DNA of 64,000 nt, taken from contig NZ_JTKH01000024.1 in NCBI RefSeq assembly GCF_000827885.1, positions 744,001-808,000 on the forward strand, in the 5' to 3' direction. The stretch's first letter is position 1. Each line of letters begins with the position of its first letter. The position numbers were made by a program, and so were the translations under genes. Shown here in pieces: positions 55,419-63,966 of this stretch. The stretch is from Vibrio renipiscarius. Lineage in GTDB: Bacteria; Pseudomonadota; Gammaproteobacteria; Enterobacterales; Vibrionaceae. Below the pieces are notes generated by a model. That model saw nothing but the letters and a program-made list of their open reading frames with translations, did not search any database and was not told the DNA's origin.

Positions 55419-56705
55419 TTATTCCTTATCGTGTTTAACCACTTCATTACTCATCACGCTTTTACGCGGAGCTCTTGGTGTGTTTGAGCGCGATTTTTTG
55501 CTTTTTTGGCTACGAACTTGTTTCACCCAGTTTTTATTGAAGATCAGGAAATCCGTCATCGCATTGATTGGGCAAAGGCTTTGACACCAAGGACGTCGAA
55601 CCACGAGAGAGGTCAAAATAATCATGACGGTTAATACGAACAGGTACATGCCACCAATCATGCCAAACGCAATACCAAACGGTTCATACACGAAAGCCGC
55701 AGGGCTGCGGAAATAAGCCCCTAAGCACAGAGTGATTAAAAGCAGTACGCGAGGAAACCAGACAAAAAACGAGTGACGCACCGGTGAAGATTTTGCATTG
55801 CCGACTTTCGCTAAACACTGCTGCACGGCCCCAAAAGGGCATAAACTTTGGCAGTAGACGTTACGATTATAATAAAAGATATAACCGATGCTGAGTGCCA
55901 ATAAGATAAATGGCGTGTAGTTGGCGACGCCTGAAATCCACGAACCGTAAAGTAACCCCCCCATGGTCGAAGCGGAATACAACGAGGCAGAATGAAAGCC
56001 AAAGATAAGCGTGGAAACGGCCAGTAAGGTAACGTTCATTTTTACTTTGTGTTCAGAACGCGTGCGGTTCACCCAAACGGCTACAGCAAACAAGACAAGT
56101 GCAGCCGCGTCGAGCCATTTAAAATAGCTCCAAGTTGAGGCTTGCTCCGATAAACGATAACCGTAGATCGCCTCACGAACCGGATCAGCAGCTTGGTCAA
56201 GTGCATGGGAGTAAGCATCTGAGGTGAGCGTGGCGCCAGAAATCGCATCAATGTGAATCGCCGTTTTTATGTTTTTTCCGAGCAAAGATTCAGGCAGCTT
56301 TTCTTCAACAATTTTAGCGAAATAAGAAGAGGTTTCTTTTGAAGAAAGAAGCGAAATGGTTTCGACAACACCGGATTGCGTGAATACAGCGCCGATGGTT
56401 AATTCACCACCATAGCCAATACCGTTGCCAAAACTTACCCATTTTTCGGCTTTTGGTTCGCCATCGGTGTTTGATTGCGTTGAATGGGCTTCAGAAGACG
56501 AGCTGACGATTTGGTATAAATTAGGCGACACTTCAACCACTTCTTGGCCGGCTGAGGTGATGTGCTCAAAAAACTGTGCTTGTGAATTGTTTGGTCGCAA
56601 TCCGCCTAGATACCATGCGACGATCAGTAGACAGATCGAAAAAACGCTGAGGAATTTTTCGAGGTTTTTGTTTCTATTCGGTGTTTTTGATTTTTTTATT
56701 GCCAT
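55419..56705 (-). CDS. rdhC: RdhC/NosR-type membrane flavoprotein with Fe-S motifs
   Basis: A 428-residue inner-membrane protein. After a first helix (about 16-35) comes a periplasmic FMN-binding domain with the flavinylation signature DAISGAT (Thr159). About five further helices follow and two poly-ferredoxin-like motifs, Cys285-X3-Cys289-Pro (YCQSLCPFG) and Cys374-X3-Cys378-Pro (WCQSLCPIN). This is the layout of PceC/RdhC and NosR. Such proteins are proposed to carry electrons to the exoplasmic reductase, or to support its maturation. I start at 56705; a TTG seven codons upstream is the alternative, and no good ribosome-binding site is seen. Confidence 0.85.
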   Translation of the reverse strand: MAIKKSKTPNRNKNLEKFLSVFSICLLIVAWYLGGLRPNNSQAQFFEHITSAGQEVVEVSPNLYQIVSSSSEAHSTQSNTDGEPKAEKWVSFGNGIGYGGELTIGAVFTQSGVVETISLLSSKETSSYFAKIVEEKLPESLLGKNIKTAIHIDAISGATLTSDAYSHALDQAADPVREAIYGYRLSEQASTWSYFKWLDAAALVLFAVAVWVNRTRSEHKVKMNVTLLAVSTLIFGFHSASLYSASTMGGLLYGSWISGVANYTPFILLALSIGYIFYYNRNVYCQSLCPFGAVQQCLAKVGNAKSSPVRHSFFVWFPRVLLLITLCLGAYFRSPAAFVYEPFGIAFGMIGGMYLFVLTVMIILTSLVVRRPWCQSLCPINAMTDFLIFNKNWVKQVRSQKSKKSRSNTPRAPRKSVMSNEVVKHDKE

Positions 56706-56716
56706 AGAGAAATAGA

Positions 56717-56746
56717 CAAGCCACAAAATGAGATTCTTGTGGCTTG
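56717..56746 (-). other. Hairpin overlapping the rdhC translation-start region
   Basis: CAAGCCACAA at 56717-56726 and TTGTGGCTTG at 56737-56746 form a perfect 10-bp stem ending 11 nt before the rdhC ATG. On the minus strand a T-rich tract follows (TCTATTTCTC). It may lower rdhC expression relative to rdhA and rdhB. Confidence 0.55.
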
Positions 56747-56781
56747 CTCCTTAATATATTACTCATTCATGATGAATGGGA

Positions 56782-57093
56782 TCAGTGTGCGGTTTTTGGT
56801 TTTAGTGCAATCAGCACGCGCAATAAAATCGCACCGCCGATGATAAGCCCTGTGCCGGCAAAGCCTAGGAAGTACCAACCGGCTAAGCCTTCGTTTTCAC
56901 CCAGTAAGGTAAACGCACCTGCGATGGTCAGCACAATCGATGCCCACCAACCGCCGACTAAGGCCCATTTCCACCAGTTCATACCAAGGTTGAACTGTTT
57001 TGCCCATTGATTCGCACCGGCAAAAACCAGTACCTGCATTGCACCAAACGCCATCCAAAATAATGGATCAAGTACAGTTGATTGTGGAAACAT
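56782..57093 (-). CDS. rdhB: RdhB-like membrane anchor of the reductive dehalogenase
   Basis: A 103-residue hydrophobic protein with three predicted helices (about 10-28, 41-62 and 69-92) and a basic end (RVLIALKPKTAH). Size and topology match PceB/RdhB, the small subunit that anchors the dehalogenase on the outer face of the inner membrane. Family sequence identity is usually low, so the call rests on topology and position. Its ATG overlaps the rdhA stop (TAATG), which couples their translation. Trp and Gly residues are abundant (NWWKWALVGGWWAS), as in the family. Confidence 0.75.
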   Translation of the reverse strand: MFPQSTVLDPLFWMAFGAMQVLVFAGANQWAKQFNLGMNWWKWALVGGWWASIVLTIAGAFTLLGENEGLAGWYFLGFAGTGLIIGGAILLRVLIALKPKTAH

Positions 57094-58607
57094 TAGAAGC
57101 CCTCCCAGTTACCATCGTATTCCCAAGTTTTTTCAACCTTGAGGTAATTCTCGCTGCGCATCCATTCTGGTGGTTGGTGGTAGCCGGCAAAACGACCGCC
57201 GTTCCAATCGCCGTGATAAGCCTCTGCTTCTGGGTAGTAGAAGAAGTTGTGTTGCATCGCGAGCAGCGTTTTGCGCGTAATACCGGTTGGATCGCGAGGA
57301 TCGGTCTCTTTGACCAAGGCGTGAATCCAGTTGTTTTTACGGGTGTAAGGACAAACGGCAATACACACACGACAACCCATCGCGGTTTCAGTTGGGCCTT
57401 GACGCCACATGGTCCAGCAGCTGTCTTGGTTAAAGTCGAACTTACGGTAGCCACGAACAATGGCATCCGGTTTGTCGGCTGTGCTGATTGAGCCACTTGG
57501 GCATGAATCCGCACAAATCTTACACTCTTCGCAGAAGTGCTTAACCTTGGTATCGATAGGTCTGTCAGCTTCGAGATCAAGCTCGGTAATCACAGCCGCA
57601 AGACGAATGTTTGGCCCTAATTCTGGGGTCAGCAAAATGCCGTTACGTGCTGCTTCACCCATACCCGCTTGAATCGCCAGCGGTGGCACTACGATTTCGT
57701 AATCAGAACCCGGCCATTGTGGGCGAGCAGCGTAACCAAGCTCGCCAAGGAATGCAGCCATTAAGCCAGAAGCATTTTTTGCACGGAAGTAACCATCGTA
57801 AGAGGTCGAATAACCAATCGCCGCGTACATTGGGTCCCAGTTCATTGGGGTGCCAAAGATGATGACGTTCTTCCAGTGTTTTGGAATCGATTCATCCCAA
57901 TCAGGCATGCCGCGCATGGTGTTTTTAAACACAAAGTTCGGGTCCATCTTGGTGATGCCCACGATACTCATGCCAAATTTAAAGGCCATTTTTTTGATCA
58001 AATCTGAAGCATGTTTCGGCGATTTAAATTCTTGCTTTGTGCGCTTAACCCACTGGAAATCCACGTCATCTGGGTGGCCTTTCGGGCTTGGTGGGAAGTC
58101 ACTTTTCACCCCACGCATATACGCGGCAGAGTAGGCCCAACCAAGCGCAAAGCGAGAGCGGTGTTGCTCAAAGTTTTGTGCGTGTTCGGCTTTCTCTTCA
58201 AAGGATTGGTACATGTCTGCCCAACGCTCTGGGTAGCGTGAATAGTATTCACGTACACGGTCGTTAGGAATGTCACGCCAGTCATGGGTTGGTATCCAAC
58301 CGTTTTTCATTTCAGCGCCAAGTACTCGGGTGCGGTGAAACAAAAAATCGCTCCATTCTGGGCGAATAAGCTCTCCCGCCACTTCCATCGTTGGGGCAAC
58401 GTCAACGCGAAACGGTTCGCGGTTAAAGTACATGTCGTGACCTGATTCGGTGCGGCCCCAGCCAACATTCGCATCAGGATCGCGACCCAAAACAAAGCCT
58501 GCACCGGCAGCCGCGCCGATGGTGGCCGTGGCAGCCGCGGCGCCGCCCAATTTTAAGAAATCGCGTCGAGACGTATCGGCTACGCCTGATTCAATTTTTT
58601 CGTTCAC
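57093..58607 (-). CDS. rdhA: Reductive dehalogenase catalytic subunit, Tat-exported
   Basis: A 504-residue protein. It begins with a Tat signal (SRRDFLKLGG, Arg14 and Arg15, then an Ala/Gly-rich run to about residue 40). The cobalamin-binding core follows: GTPMNWDPMYAAIGYS, a Tyr region near residues 270-273 where the catalytic Tyr is expected, and ARNGILLTPELGPNIRLAAVITEL. Two [4Fe-4S] motifs are clear: C359-X2-C362-X2-C365-X3-C369-Pro and C397...C412-X2-C415-X3-C419-Pro. This is the respiratory RdhA layout. It would remove halide from an organohalide with a B12 cofactor, outside the inner membrane. The substrate is unknown; bromophenols are natural marine candidates. Confidence 0.9.
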   Translation of the reverse strand: MNEKIESGVADTSRRDFLKLGGAAAATATIGAAAGAGFVLGRDPDANVGWGRTESGHDMYFNREPFRVDVAPTMEVAGELIRPEWSDFLFHRTRVLGAEMKNGWIPTHDWRDIPNDRVREYYSRYPERWADMYQSFEEKAEHAQNFEQHRSRFALGWAYSAAYMRGVKSDFPPSPKGHPDDVDFQWVKRTKQEFKSPKHASDLIKKMAFKFGMSIVGITKMDPNFVFKNTMRGMPDWDESIPKHWKNVIIFGTPMNWDPMYAAIGYSTSYDGYFRAKNASGLMAAFLGELGYAARPQWPGSDYEIVVPPLAIQAGMGEAARNGILLTPELGPNIRLAAVITELDLEADRPIDTKVKHFCEECKICADSCPSGSISTADKPDAIVRGYRKFDFNQDSCWTMWRQGPTETAMGCRVCIAVCPYTRKNNWIHALVKETDPRDPTGITRKTLLAMQHNFFYYPEAEAYHGDWNGGRFAGYHQPPEWMRSENYLKVEKTWEYDGNWEGF

Positions 58608-58626
58608 AGTAACTCCAGCGTTTTAA

Positions 58627-59733
58627 TTATATTTCGACCACATCAAGGCTCAGCGCTTTGTTTATTGTATTTAGCTGCTCTCGATAGGTAATTTTGTAGT
58701 GTGCTGCCAGCTTGTTCAGCTCAACCATCACCAGCTGAGCCTCTGCCCATCGCTTGGCATGGAAGTGACAGAGGAACAGTTGCTCAAGGCACCATTCATC
58801 GTGAGGTTCAAAAATCAGCAGTTGTTGAATGTCTTCTTCTAGCTCGGCATAACAACCAAGGTCTGCCTTTACTCGTGCCCGAATATTGACCACATCGTAA
58901 CTTTCAGGTTTGAGTAATAAGTAGTGATCAAGAGCGTTGAGTGCTTCTTCAAGGCGACCGTTTTGATGCGCAGTAATACCCGCAAGGCGCACCAACTCAA
59001 TGGACGAGATGTCGTGGTCAAATGCGGCATTGATCCACTGATCGGCTTTGTCATTTTGACCCAGTGCTAGGTATGAGCTGACGGCGGTAATGTAAGTGGA
59101 GACTAACGATTTATCGCAAGCGAAAGCTCGCTCTGCGAAGTCCGCCGCCTGCTCAAATTTGCTGTCTTGGTAATAAAGACCGGCGAGATTTTGATAACCC
59201 CCAATAAAGCCTGGTGCGACCTCAATACTACGTTCGAATTGTTCAATGGCCAATTCACGTTCATTGAGGTAGAGATAGTTGAAGCCAAGGTGGCAATAAA
59301 CCATCGGGTTTTGGTCATTTGCGCTGATCGACTCCTCAAGCATGGCTTTGGCCATCTCGTAGTCGCCCAATTGCTGATACACCAATCCGCATTTCGATTT
59401 GAATTCATCGATATTGAGTAACGATTTGTATCGATTGGTCACAACCATGGCAAGTTGACACATTTGCGCCGCCATCAAGGTTTCAAAGAGAAATTGCAGC
59501 TGTTCTTGTGTGATAGAAAGGGATTCAAATATGTCACTCAGGACAAGAGTAAAGCTCTCATGCTCTAGCCAGTCGAGTTGATTTTTGTCTTGTTCTTGGC
59601 CTTTTTTGGCAAATTGCGCGCTTAAAAACATCAAACGATCGTTAAGCTTTGGCTCAACGTCGGCCTGTAAAGGAAGAGAAGGGATTTGGCTATTGAGATA
59701 TTGGTATAGTTCGAGCCACTTGCTGCTGATCAT
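58627..59733 (-). CDS. Tetratricopeptide-repeat protein, first gene of the rdh operon
   Basis: A 368-residue soluble protein. After an alpha-helical N-terminal part (about 1-105) come at least five tetratricopeptide repeats, seen in GLVYQQLGDYEMAKAMLEESI, GFNYLYLNERELAIEQFERSI, GLYYQDSKFEQAADFAERAFA, SSYLALGQNDKADQWINAAF and GITAHQNGRLEEALNALDHYL. No signal peptide or membrane helix. It ends 19 bp before the rdhA start and is the promoter-proximal gene. A chaperone role for the cofactor-bearing Tat substrate RdhA would be logical, comparable to PceT-type helpers of other systems, but that is inference. Confidence 0.85.
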   Translation of the reverse strand: MISSKWLELYQYLNSQIPSLPLQADVEPKLNDRLMFLSAQFAKKGQEQDKNQLDWLEHESFTLVLSDIFESLSITQEQLQFLFETLMAAQMCQLAMVVTNRYKSLLNIDEFKSKCGLVYQQLGDYEMAKAMLEESISANDQNPMVYCHLGFNYLYLNERELAIEQFERSIEVAPGFIGGYQNLAGLYYQDSKFEQAADFAERAFACDKSLVSTYITAVSSYLALGQNDKADQWINAAFDHDISSIELVRLAGITAHQNGRLEEALNALDHYLLLKPESYDVVNIRARVKADLGCYAELEEDIQQLLIFEPHDEWCLEQLFLCHFHAKRWAEAQLVMVELNKLAAHYKITYREQLNTINKALSLDVVEI

Positions 59734-59840
59734 GCATAACGTCCTACTTAAATTTCAGCGCTAATATTGAGTATTCTGTAAATGGTCAAAAGGTCGTTTT
59801 TACCCATAAAGTGGTAGTTTTATACCCTTTGCAGGCAAAC

Positions 59841-59854
59841 ATGATTTTGATCAA
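59841..59854 (-). promoter_or_regulatory. FNR-like box upstream of the rdh operon
   Basis: Read on the minus strand, TTGAT-CAAA-ATCAT matches the FNR consensus TTGAT-N4-ATCAA in nine of ten positions, about 108 bp before the first gene. A TATAAA element follows, with a box-to-element spacing a few bases shorter than the standard class II arrangement. Confidence 0.6.
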
Positions 59855-59937
59855 TAGAATTCACAAGTCGCGCCCGCCGGATGTGTGGCGGGGTACGCGT
59901 AAGAAGATGTTGGCGGGAATGGTAAGCTGACTGCGAT

Positions 59938-60774
59938 TTATCGCGATAAAAAATGCGATTGGTAGAATTTCGGTGTGACCGCTAACTTCCGTTTAAATTG
60001 GCGTTGGAAATGCGCTTGGTCAGAAAAACCCAGTTGTAAGGCGACATCGGAAATTGTTTGGCCAGATTTCAACATCTGTTTGGCGCGTTTTATTTTCTCA
60101 TCGATTAAATAAGCATGCGGAGGTAAACCAAACTGGTGTTTAAACGATCGCACCAATTGGTAACGGCTGATGCCTGCGGTATCGGCCAGAGATTGGAGTT
60201 GGTGATTGTGGCTGATTTGATCTAGCAATGTGTCACGCACATGAGCAAGGCAAGGACGCGATGGGTGGGCGGGTTCAATCGGCGCAGTATGAGATGAAAA
60301 ACATTCTGCAATAAATTCAAATAAACACACCTCGGCCTGCAATCGGCTGGTGCCATTAGAGAGCGCGTTAAATAGAGTGTTGAATTGGTGTTGTAAAAGG
60401 TCGCTTCGTTCTACATCATGGGGGAACGGCGTGTATTGGGCGGATTGTTTGGGCAGGACTTCTTGCTGCATCTCACCCATCTTTATCGCGTCAACAAACA
60501 ACATTCGATAAGACCAAGCGCCATGGCGAGTGACGCCGCTTTCTGGGTTGCATGAATGCACATCCAAAGGGTTAATGGTGACAAGATCCCCTTGCTCGAC
60601 GCGATAGTTGTTGCCCCGATTGCAGTAGGTCGCAATACCACTGTCGACCATGCCAAAAGAGAACTCATCATGGGAGTGGGCTTGATAGCAAGCCGAGCTT
60701 TGATTGGCGATTCTGAGCTCTATCCAAGGCAATAACGTACTTTGAGTGAATTGGACACTGTTATCTTGTTTCAT
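59938..60774 (-). CDS. AraC-family regulator with cupin domain
   Basis: A 278-residue regulator. The N-terminal cupin (about residues 20-95) has HSHDEFSFGMVDSGIATY and DLVTINPLDVHSCNPES, the sugar- or ligand-pocket pattern of the AraC family. The double helix-turn-helix ends the protein: LQSLADTAGISRYQLVRSFKHQFGLPPHAYLI and ISDVALQLGFSDQAHFQRQFKRKLAVTP. It begins 35 bp after the end of the LysE-type exporter gene on the same strand, the usual pairing in which the regulator controls the exporter. It is separated from the rdh operon by a 204-bp promoter region. Confidence 0.88.
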   Translation of the reverse strand: MKQDNSVQFTQSTLLPWIELRIANQSSACYQAHSHDEFSFGMVDSGIATYCNRGNNYRVEQGDLVTINPLDVHSCNPESGVTRHGAWSYRMLFVDAIKMGEMQQEVLPKQSAQYTPFPHDVERSDLLQHQFNTLFNALSNGTSRLQAEVCLFEFIAECFSSHTAPIEPAHPSRPCLAHVRDTLLDQISHNHQLQSLADTAGISRYQLVRSFKHQFGLPPHAYLIDEKIKRAKQMLKSGQTISDVALQLGFSDQAHFQRQFKRKLAVTPKFYQSHFLSR

Positions 60775-60809
60775 CTTCCTTTATGCCCCTTTCTACCTAT
60801 CCATTAGGT

Positions 60810-61403
60810 TTACATCCACATTGCGCCGACAGAGATCGCCAAGAGAACGGCCATGACACGATTAAACAGGCGATAGCGCTGAGTATTATTGAGTGTCTTG
60901 GTGAGCAGTCGCCCAATGACGGCCCAAATACCGACGCCAATTAAGCATAAAACTAACGAAATACCGGTAAACAATAACAGCGATAACGACTCGTTCTCTT
61001 GCCCTATAACATAAAGGCTCACGCCTGACATGGCAACTAACCACGCTTTCGGGTTGAGTATTTGAGTGAGTGATCCCGTCCAGAATCCGGATTGTTGAGT
61101 GGATGCTGATTTAATACCTGTGACGGGCGCTGTGTAGATTTTGTAAGCCAAATAGAAGATAAACCCGCTCCCAATGATTTGCATGGTGGTGGCGAGTTGC
61201 GGGATCAGCGTTGTGACGGTTTGCATCATACTGCCCGTTAAAAACACGACCAGAGCGTAGGCCAACGAGGCTCCGCTGACGAATTTCGCTGCGACTTGCT
61301 TACCATGATTGATCGCCGTGCTGGTGGCGAGAAGGTTGACGGGGCCAGGCGTGGTTGAGCCGACGAAAGCAAACGCAACCATAGAAAAAATAAGACTATT
61401 CAT
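60810..61403 (-). CDS. LysE-family amino-acid exporter
   Basis: A 197-residue inner-membrane protein of the LysE/RhtB family with about six hydrophobic helices. The family start is seen in FVGSTTPGPVNLLATSTAINHG, with the Pro-Gly-Pro motif. SGASLAYALVVFLTG and LTQILNPKAWLVAMSGVSLY follow. Such proteins export basic or neutral amino acids, homoserine lactone or related compounds. It lies upstream of the AraC gene on the same strand and is probably co-transcribed with it. The substrate is unknown. Confidence 0.88.
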   Translation of the reverse strand: MNSLIFSMVAFAFVGSTTPGPVNLLATSTAINHGKQVAAKFVSGASLAYALVVFLTGSMMQTVTTLIPQLATTMQIIGSGFIFYLAYKIYTAPVTGIKSASTQQSGFWTGSLTQILNPKAWLVAMSGVSLYVIGQENESLSLLLFTGISLVLCLIGVGIWAVIGRLLTKTLNNTQRYRLFNRVMAVLLAISVGAMWM

Positions 61404-61597
61404 TTCACAATCCTTTGTTTGAAGCCAATACGATAGCGTACAAATCGAGGATGATATTGAACAAAATTGCAGCGCCAGTATAAGGATTAACGGCTTTGAT
61501 GTTATTTTTACCCTCTAAGGCGTGTTTTATTAGCAATCAAAGCGGGTAAAGTCGCCTTTAGACGTGTTTTTTTGCAGGTTTTTGCATCAATATTAAC

Positions 61598-61611
61598 GTG
61601 ACCTATATCAC
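61598..61611. promoter_or_regulatory. CRP-like dyad upstream of the ABC-F gene
   Basis: GTGA-CCTATA-TCAC is a perfect core dyad lying between the LysE gene and the ABC-F gene. The flanks fit CRP only partly. Confidence 0.35.
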
Positions 61612-61690
61612 CTTATCATTGAATCAGCTAGAATAGCGCCCACATTCAATATGACCTTTTTTAACAGTATCTCGAAAGTGAATTAAGAGC

Positions 61691-63331
61691 TTGTTATTAA
61701 AAGAAATTTACTTCGAGGGCACTGCTATCATAAGTACAAATAATATCACCATGCAATTTGGTGCTGAGCCATTGTTTGAAAACATTTCAGCAAAGTTCGG
61801 TAACGGCAACCGCTACGGCCTTATTGGCGCAAACGGCTGTGGTAAGTCAACATTCATGAAAATCCTTAGCGGCGCATTGACGCCAAGCTCAGGTAACGTT
61901 TCTGTGACGCCAGGACTGAAACTGGGCGTACTAAGCCAAGATCAGTTCGCTTTTGAGCAACACAACGTGATTGATGTTGTGATCATGGGCGACCGTAAAC
62001 TGTGGGAAGTGAAGCAAGAGCGCGAACGCATCTATTCACTACCAGAGATGAGCGAAGAAGACGGCATGAAAGTGGCTGAACTTGAAAGCGAGTTCGCTGA
62101 GATGGATGGCTACACCGCAGAAAGCCGCGCGGGTGATATTTTGCTACAAGCAGGTATTGAAGAAGAGTTTCATTTTGGTTTGATGCAGCAAGTTGCACCA
62201 GGTTGGAAATTGCGTGTGCTATTGGCTCAAGCACTGTTCGCCAATCCAGATATCTTGCTTCTTGACGAACCAACCAACAACTTGGACATCCACACCATTA
62301 ACTGGTTGGCTGAAGAGCTGAACCAACGTAAGTGTACGATGATCATTATCTCGCACGACCGTCACTTCTTGAACTCTGTGTGTACGCACATGGCGGATAT
62401 CGACTACGGCGAGTTGCGCATCTACCCGGGTAACTACGAGTACTTCCTTGAAGCATCCGGTTTGATTCGTGAGCAATTGCTGTCTTCAAACGCGAAAAAA
62501 GCAGCTGAAATCAGTGAACTGCAAGACTTCGTAAACCGCTTTGGTGCGAACGCATCTAAAGCGAAGCAAGCAAGTTCACGTGCAAAGAAAATGGATAAAA
62601 TCCAACTTGATGAAGTAAAATCAAGTAGCCGTATTAGCCCATCAATCGATTTCGGTGAAGGTAAAAAACTGCACCGTTTAGCGCTTGAATTGCAAGATAT
62701 TGGTCATGCATTTGGCGATGAGTTATTGTTTGAAAAAGGTAATCTACTGCTTGAAGCGGGCACACGCCTTGCGGTTATCGGTGAAAACGGTGTGGGTAAA
62801 ACGACGTTACTGCGCTGCCTTGTGAGTGAGCTAGAGCAAACTCAAGGCGTGGTAAAATGGTCAGAAAACGCATCGATCGGTTACTGCCCACAAGACAGCA
62901 CCGCGGATTTTGACAACGATCTGACGATCTTTGAGTGGATTTCACAGTGGCGCACAGTGAAGCACAATGATTTGATGGTTCGTGGTATTTTGGGTCGTCT
63001 ACTCTTTACTGCTGACGATGCAAACAAACAAGCGAAGAACTGTTCAGGTGGTGAGAAGAACCGCTTACTATTTGGTAAGTTAATGATGCAAGATATCAAT
63101 GTGCTGGTAATGGATGAACCAACCAACCACATGGATATGGAAGCGATTGAAGCACTGAATAGCGCACTTAAAGTTTATACAGGTACATTGATTTTTGTCA
63201 GCCACGACCGTGAATTTGTTTCGTCTTTGGCTACGTCTATTATTGATGTAAAAGGCAAGAAGTTAGTGAACTTCCAAGGTACATTTGACGAGTACATGGC
63301 TCATCAAAAAAAAGTACTGACCGCAGCATAA
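61691..63331 (+). CDS. ybiT: ABC-F ATPase, YbiT-like (start codon uncertain)
   Basis: A cytoplasmic ABC-F protein with two ATPase domains: Walker [10 protein letters not shown] and GENGVGKTT, signature region near [16 protein letters not shown] and [15 protein letters not shown], Walker [13 protein letters not shown] and [12 protein letters not shown], and switch His ISHDRHF and VSHDREF. ABC-F proteins act on ribosomes during translation. E. coli YbiT begins MLVSSNVTMQFG; here the matching position (61727) is an ATC codon, with GAGGG 7 nt before it. The first in-frame standard-type start is a TTG at 61691, which adds 12 residues and has a poor ribosome-binding site. The translated start is therefore unclear. 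Single-gene unit. Confidence 0.88.
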   Translation: MLLKEIYFEGTAIISTNNITMQFGAEPLFENISAKFGNGNRYGLIGANGCGKSTFMKILSGALTPSSGNVSVTPGLKLGVLSQDQFAFEQHNVIDVVIMGDRKLWEVKQERERIYSLPEMSEEDGMKVAELESEFAEMDGYTAESRAGDILLQAGIEEEFHFGLMQQVAPGWKLRVLLAQALFANPDILLLDEPTNNLDIHTINWLAEELNQRKCTMIIISHDRHFLNSVCTHMADIDYGELRIYPGNYEYFLEASGLIREQLLSSNAKKAAEISELQDFVNRFGANASKAKQASSRAKKMDKIQLDEVKSSSRISPSIDFGEGKKLHRLALELQDIGHAFGDELLFEKGNLLLEAGTRLAVIGENGVGKTTLLRCLVSELEQTQGVVKWSENASIGYCPQDSTADFDNDLTIFEWISQWRTVKHNDLMVRGILGRLLFTADDANKQAKNCSGGEKNRLLFGKLMMQDINVLVMDEPTNHMDMEAIEALNSALKVYTGTLIFVSHDREFVSSLATSIIDVKGKKLVNFQGTFDEYMAHQKKVLTAA

Positions 63332-63426
63332 TGACGTGATGGCGTTGAACAACGTCTATTCGCTGTTATGAATTAACACTTGGTGGCTTGCCCTTTGGCG
63401 TGCCACTAATAATGAAGGAAGCGCTC

Positions 63427-63867
63427 ATGAATGAAGAATTTATGACCGATGAAGAAAGAATTGAACTGCAGCAGAACAATCCGCTGCACGGCCTAAAATT
63501 GGAAGACATGCTGCAGCAGCTTGTTGATCAGTACGGCTGGGTAATTCTAGATACCGCAATGCGCATGAACTGCTTTAACACTAAGCCTACGATTGCCAGC
63601 AGTGTGAAGTATCTGAAAAAGACAGAATGGGCTCGTGAACGAGTAGAAAACTTCTATTTGTACCGTTTTAAGCGCATGCCTAAAGCGTCAGAGTATGAAT
63701 ACAACTTGCCACCACGCGCTCGTACATTCCCGCATGGTTTGACTCCGCGTGAGCCAATGGAATTGACGGTTGAGTCTCTTTTAGCTTCTCAAGCGAAAGC
63801 GGCGTCTGCGCATAAAGAACGCGCATCAAGACAACGTGCAGAGCGCGCTCGTTTCCATCGTCGCTAG
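63427..63867 (+). CDS. VF530-family DNA-binding protein
   Basis: A 146-residue protein. Residues 15-75 form the VF530 (DUF2132) domain: NNPLHGLKLEDMLQQLVDQYGWVILDTAMRMNCFN and TIASSVKYLKKTEWARERVENFYLYRF, known as a small alpha-helical fold reported to bind DNA. The C-terminal third is disordered-looking and basic (QRAERARFHRR). I start at 63427, where GAAGGAAG lies just upstream; the longer frame has 13 extra codons without support. It follows the ABC-F gene by 95 bp and is likely a separate unit. Confidence 0.85.
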   Translation: MNEEFMTDEERIELQQNNPLHGLKLEDMLQQLVDQYGWVILDTAMRMNCFNTKPTIASSVKYLKKTEWARERVENFYLYRFKRMPKASEYEYNLPPRARTFPHGLTPREPMELTVESLLASQAKAASAHKERASRQRAERARFHRR

Positions 63868-63935
63868 TTATCGCCAGTGGCGGTTTTGAATGGCATGACG
63901 TCGTCATTGCTCTTTGATTCCCGTTCAAAACGTCG

Positions 63936-63966
63936 AAAAGCCAAACGTAAATCGTTTGGCTTTTTT
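63936..63966 (+). terminator. Terminator of the VF530 gene
   Basis: AAAAGCCAAACG, loop TAAAT, CGTTTGGCTTTT, continuing in a T-run. Perfect 12-bp stem. Confidence 0.92.

Noticed and set aside
55419..56705. NapH/CcoG-type ferredoxin for nitrate reductase
   Set aside because: The CX3CP pairs are similar, but an N-terminal FMN-binding domain with SGAT and the position behind rdhA and rdhB fit the RdhC/NosR type. No nap genes are near.
57093..58607. Epoxyqueuosine reductase (QueG) instead of RdhA
   Set aside because: QueG shares the cobalamin and Fe-S core but is about 120 residues shorter and cytoplasmic. Here a clear Tat signal and a co-translated membrane anchor are present.
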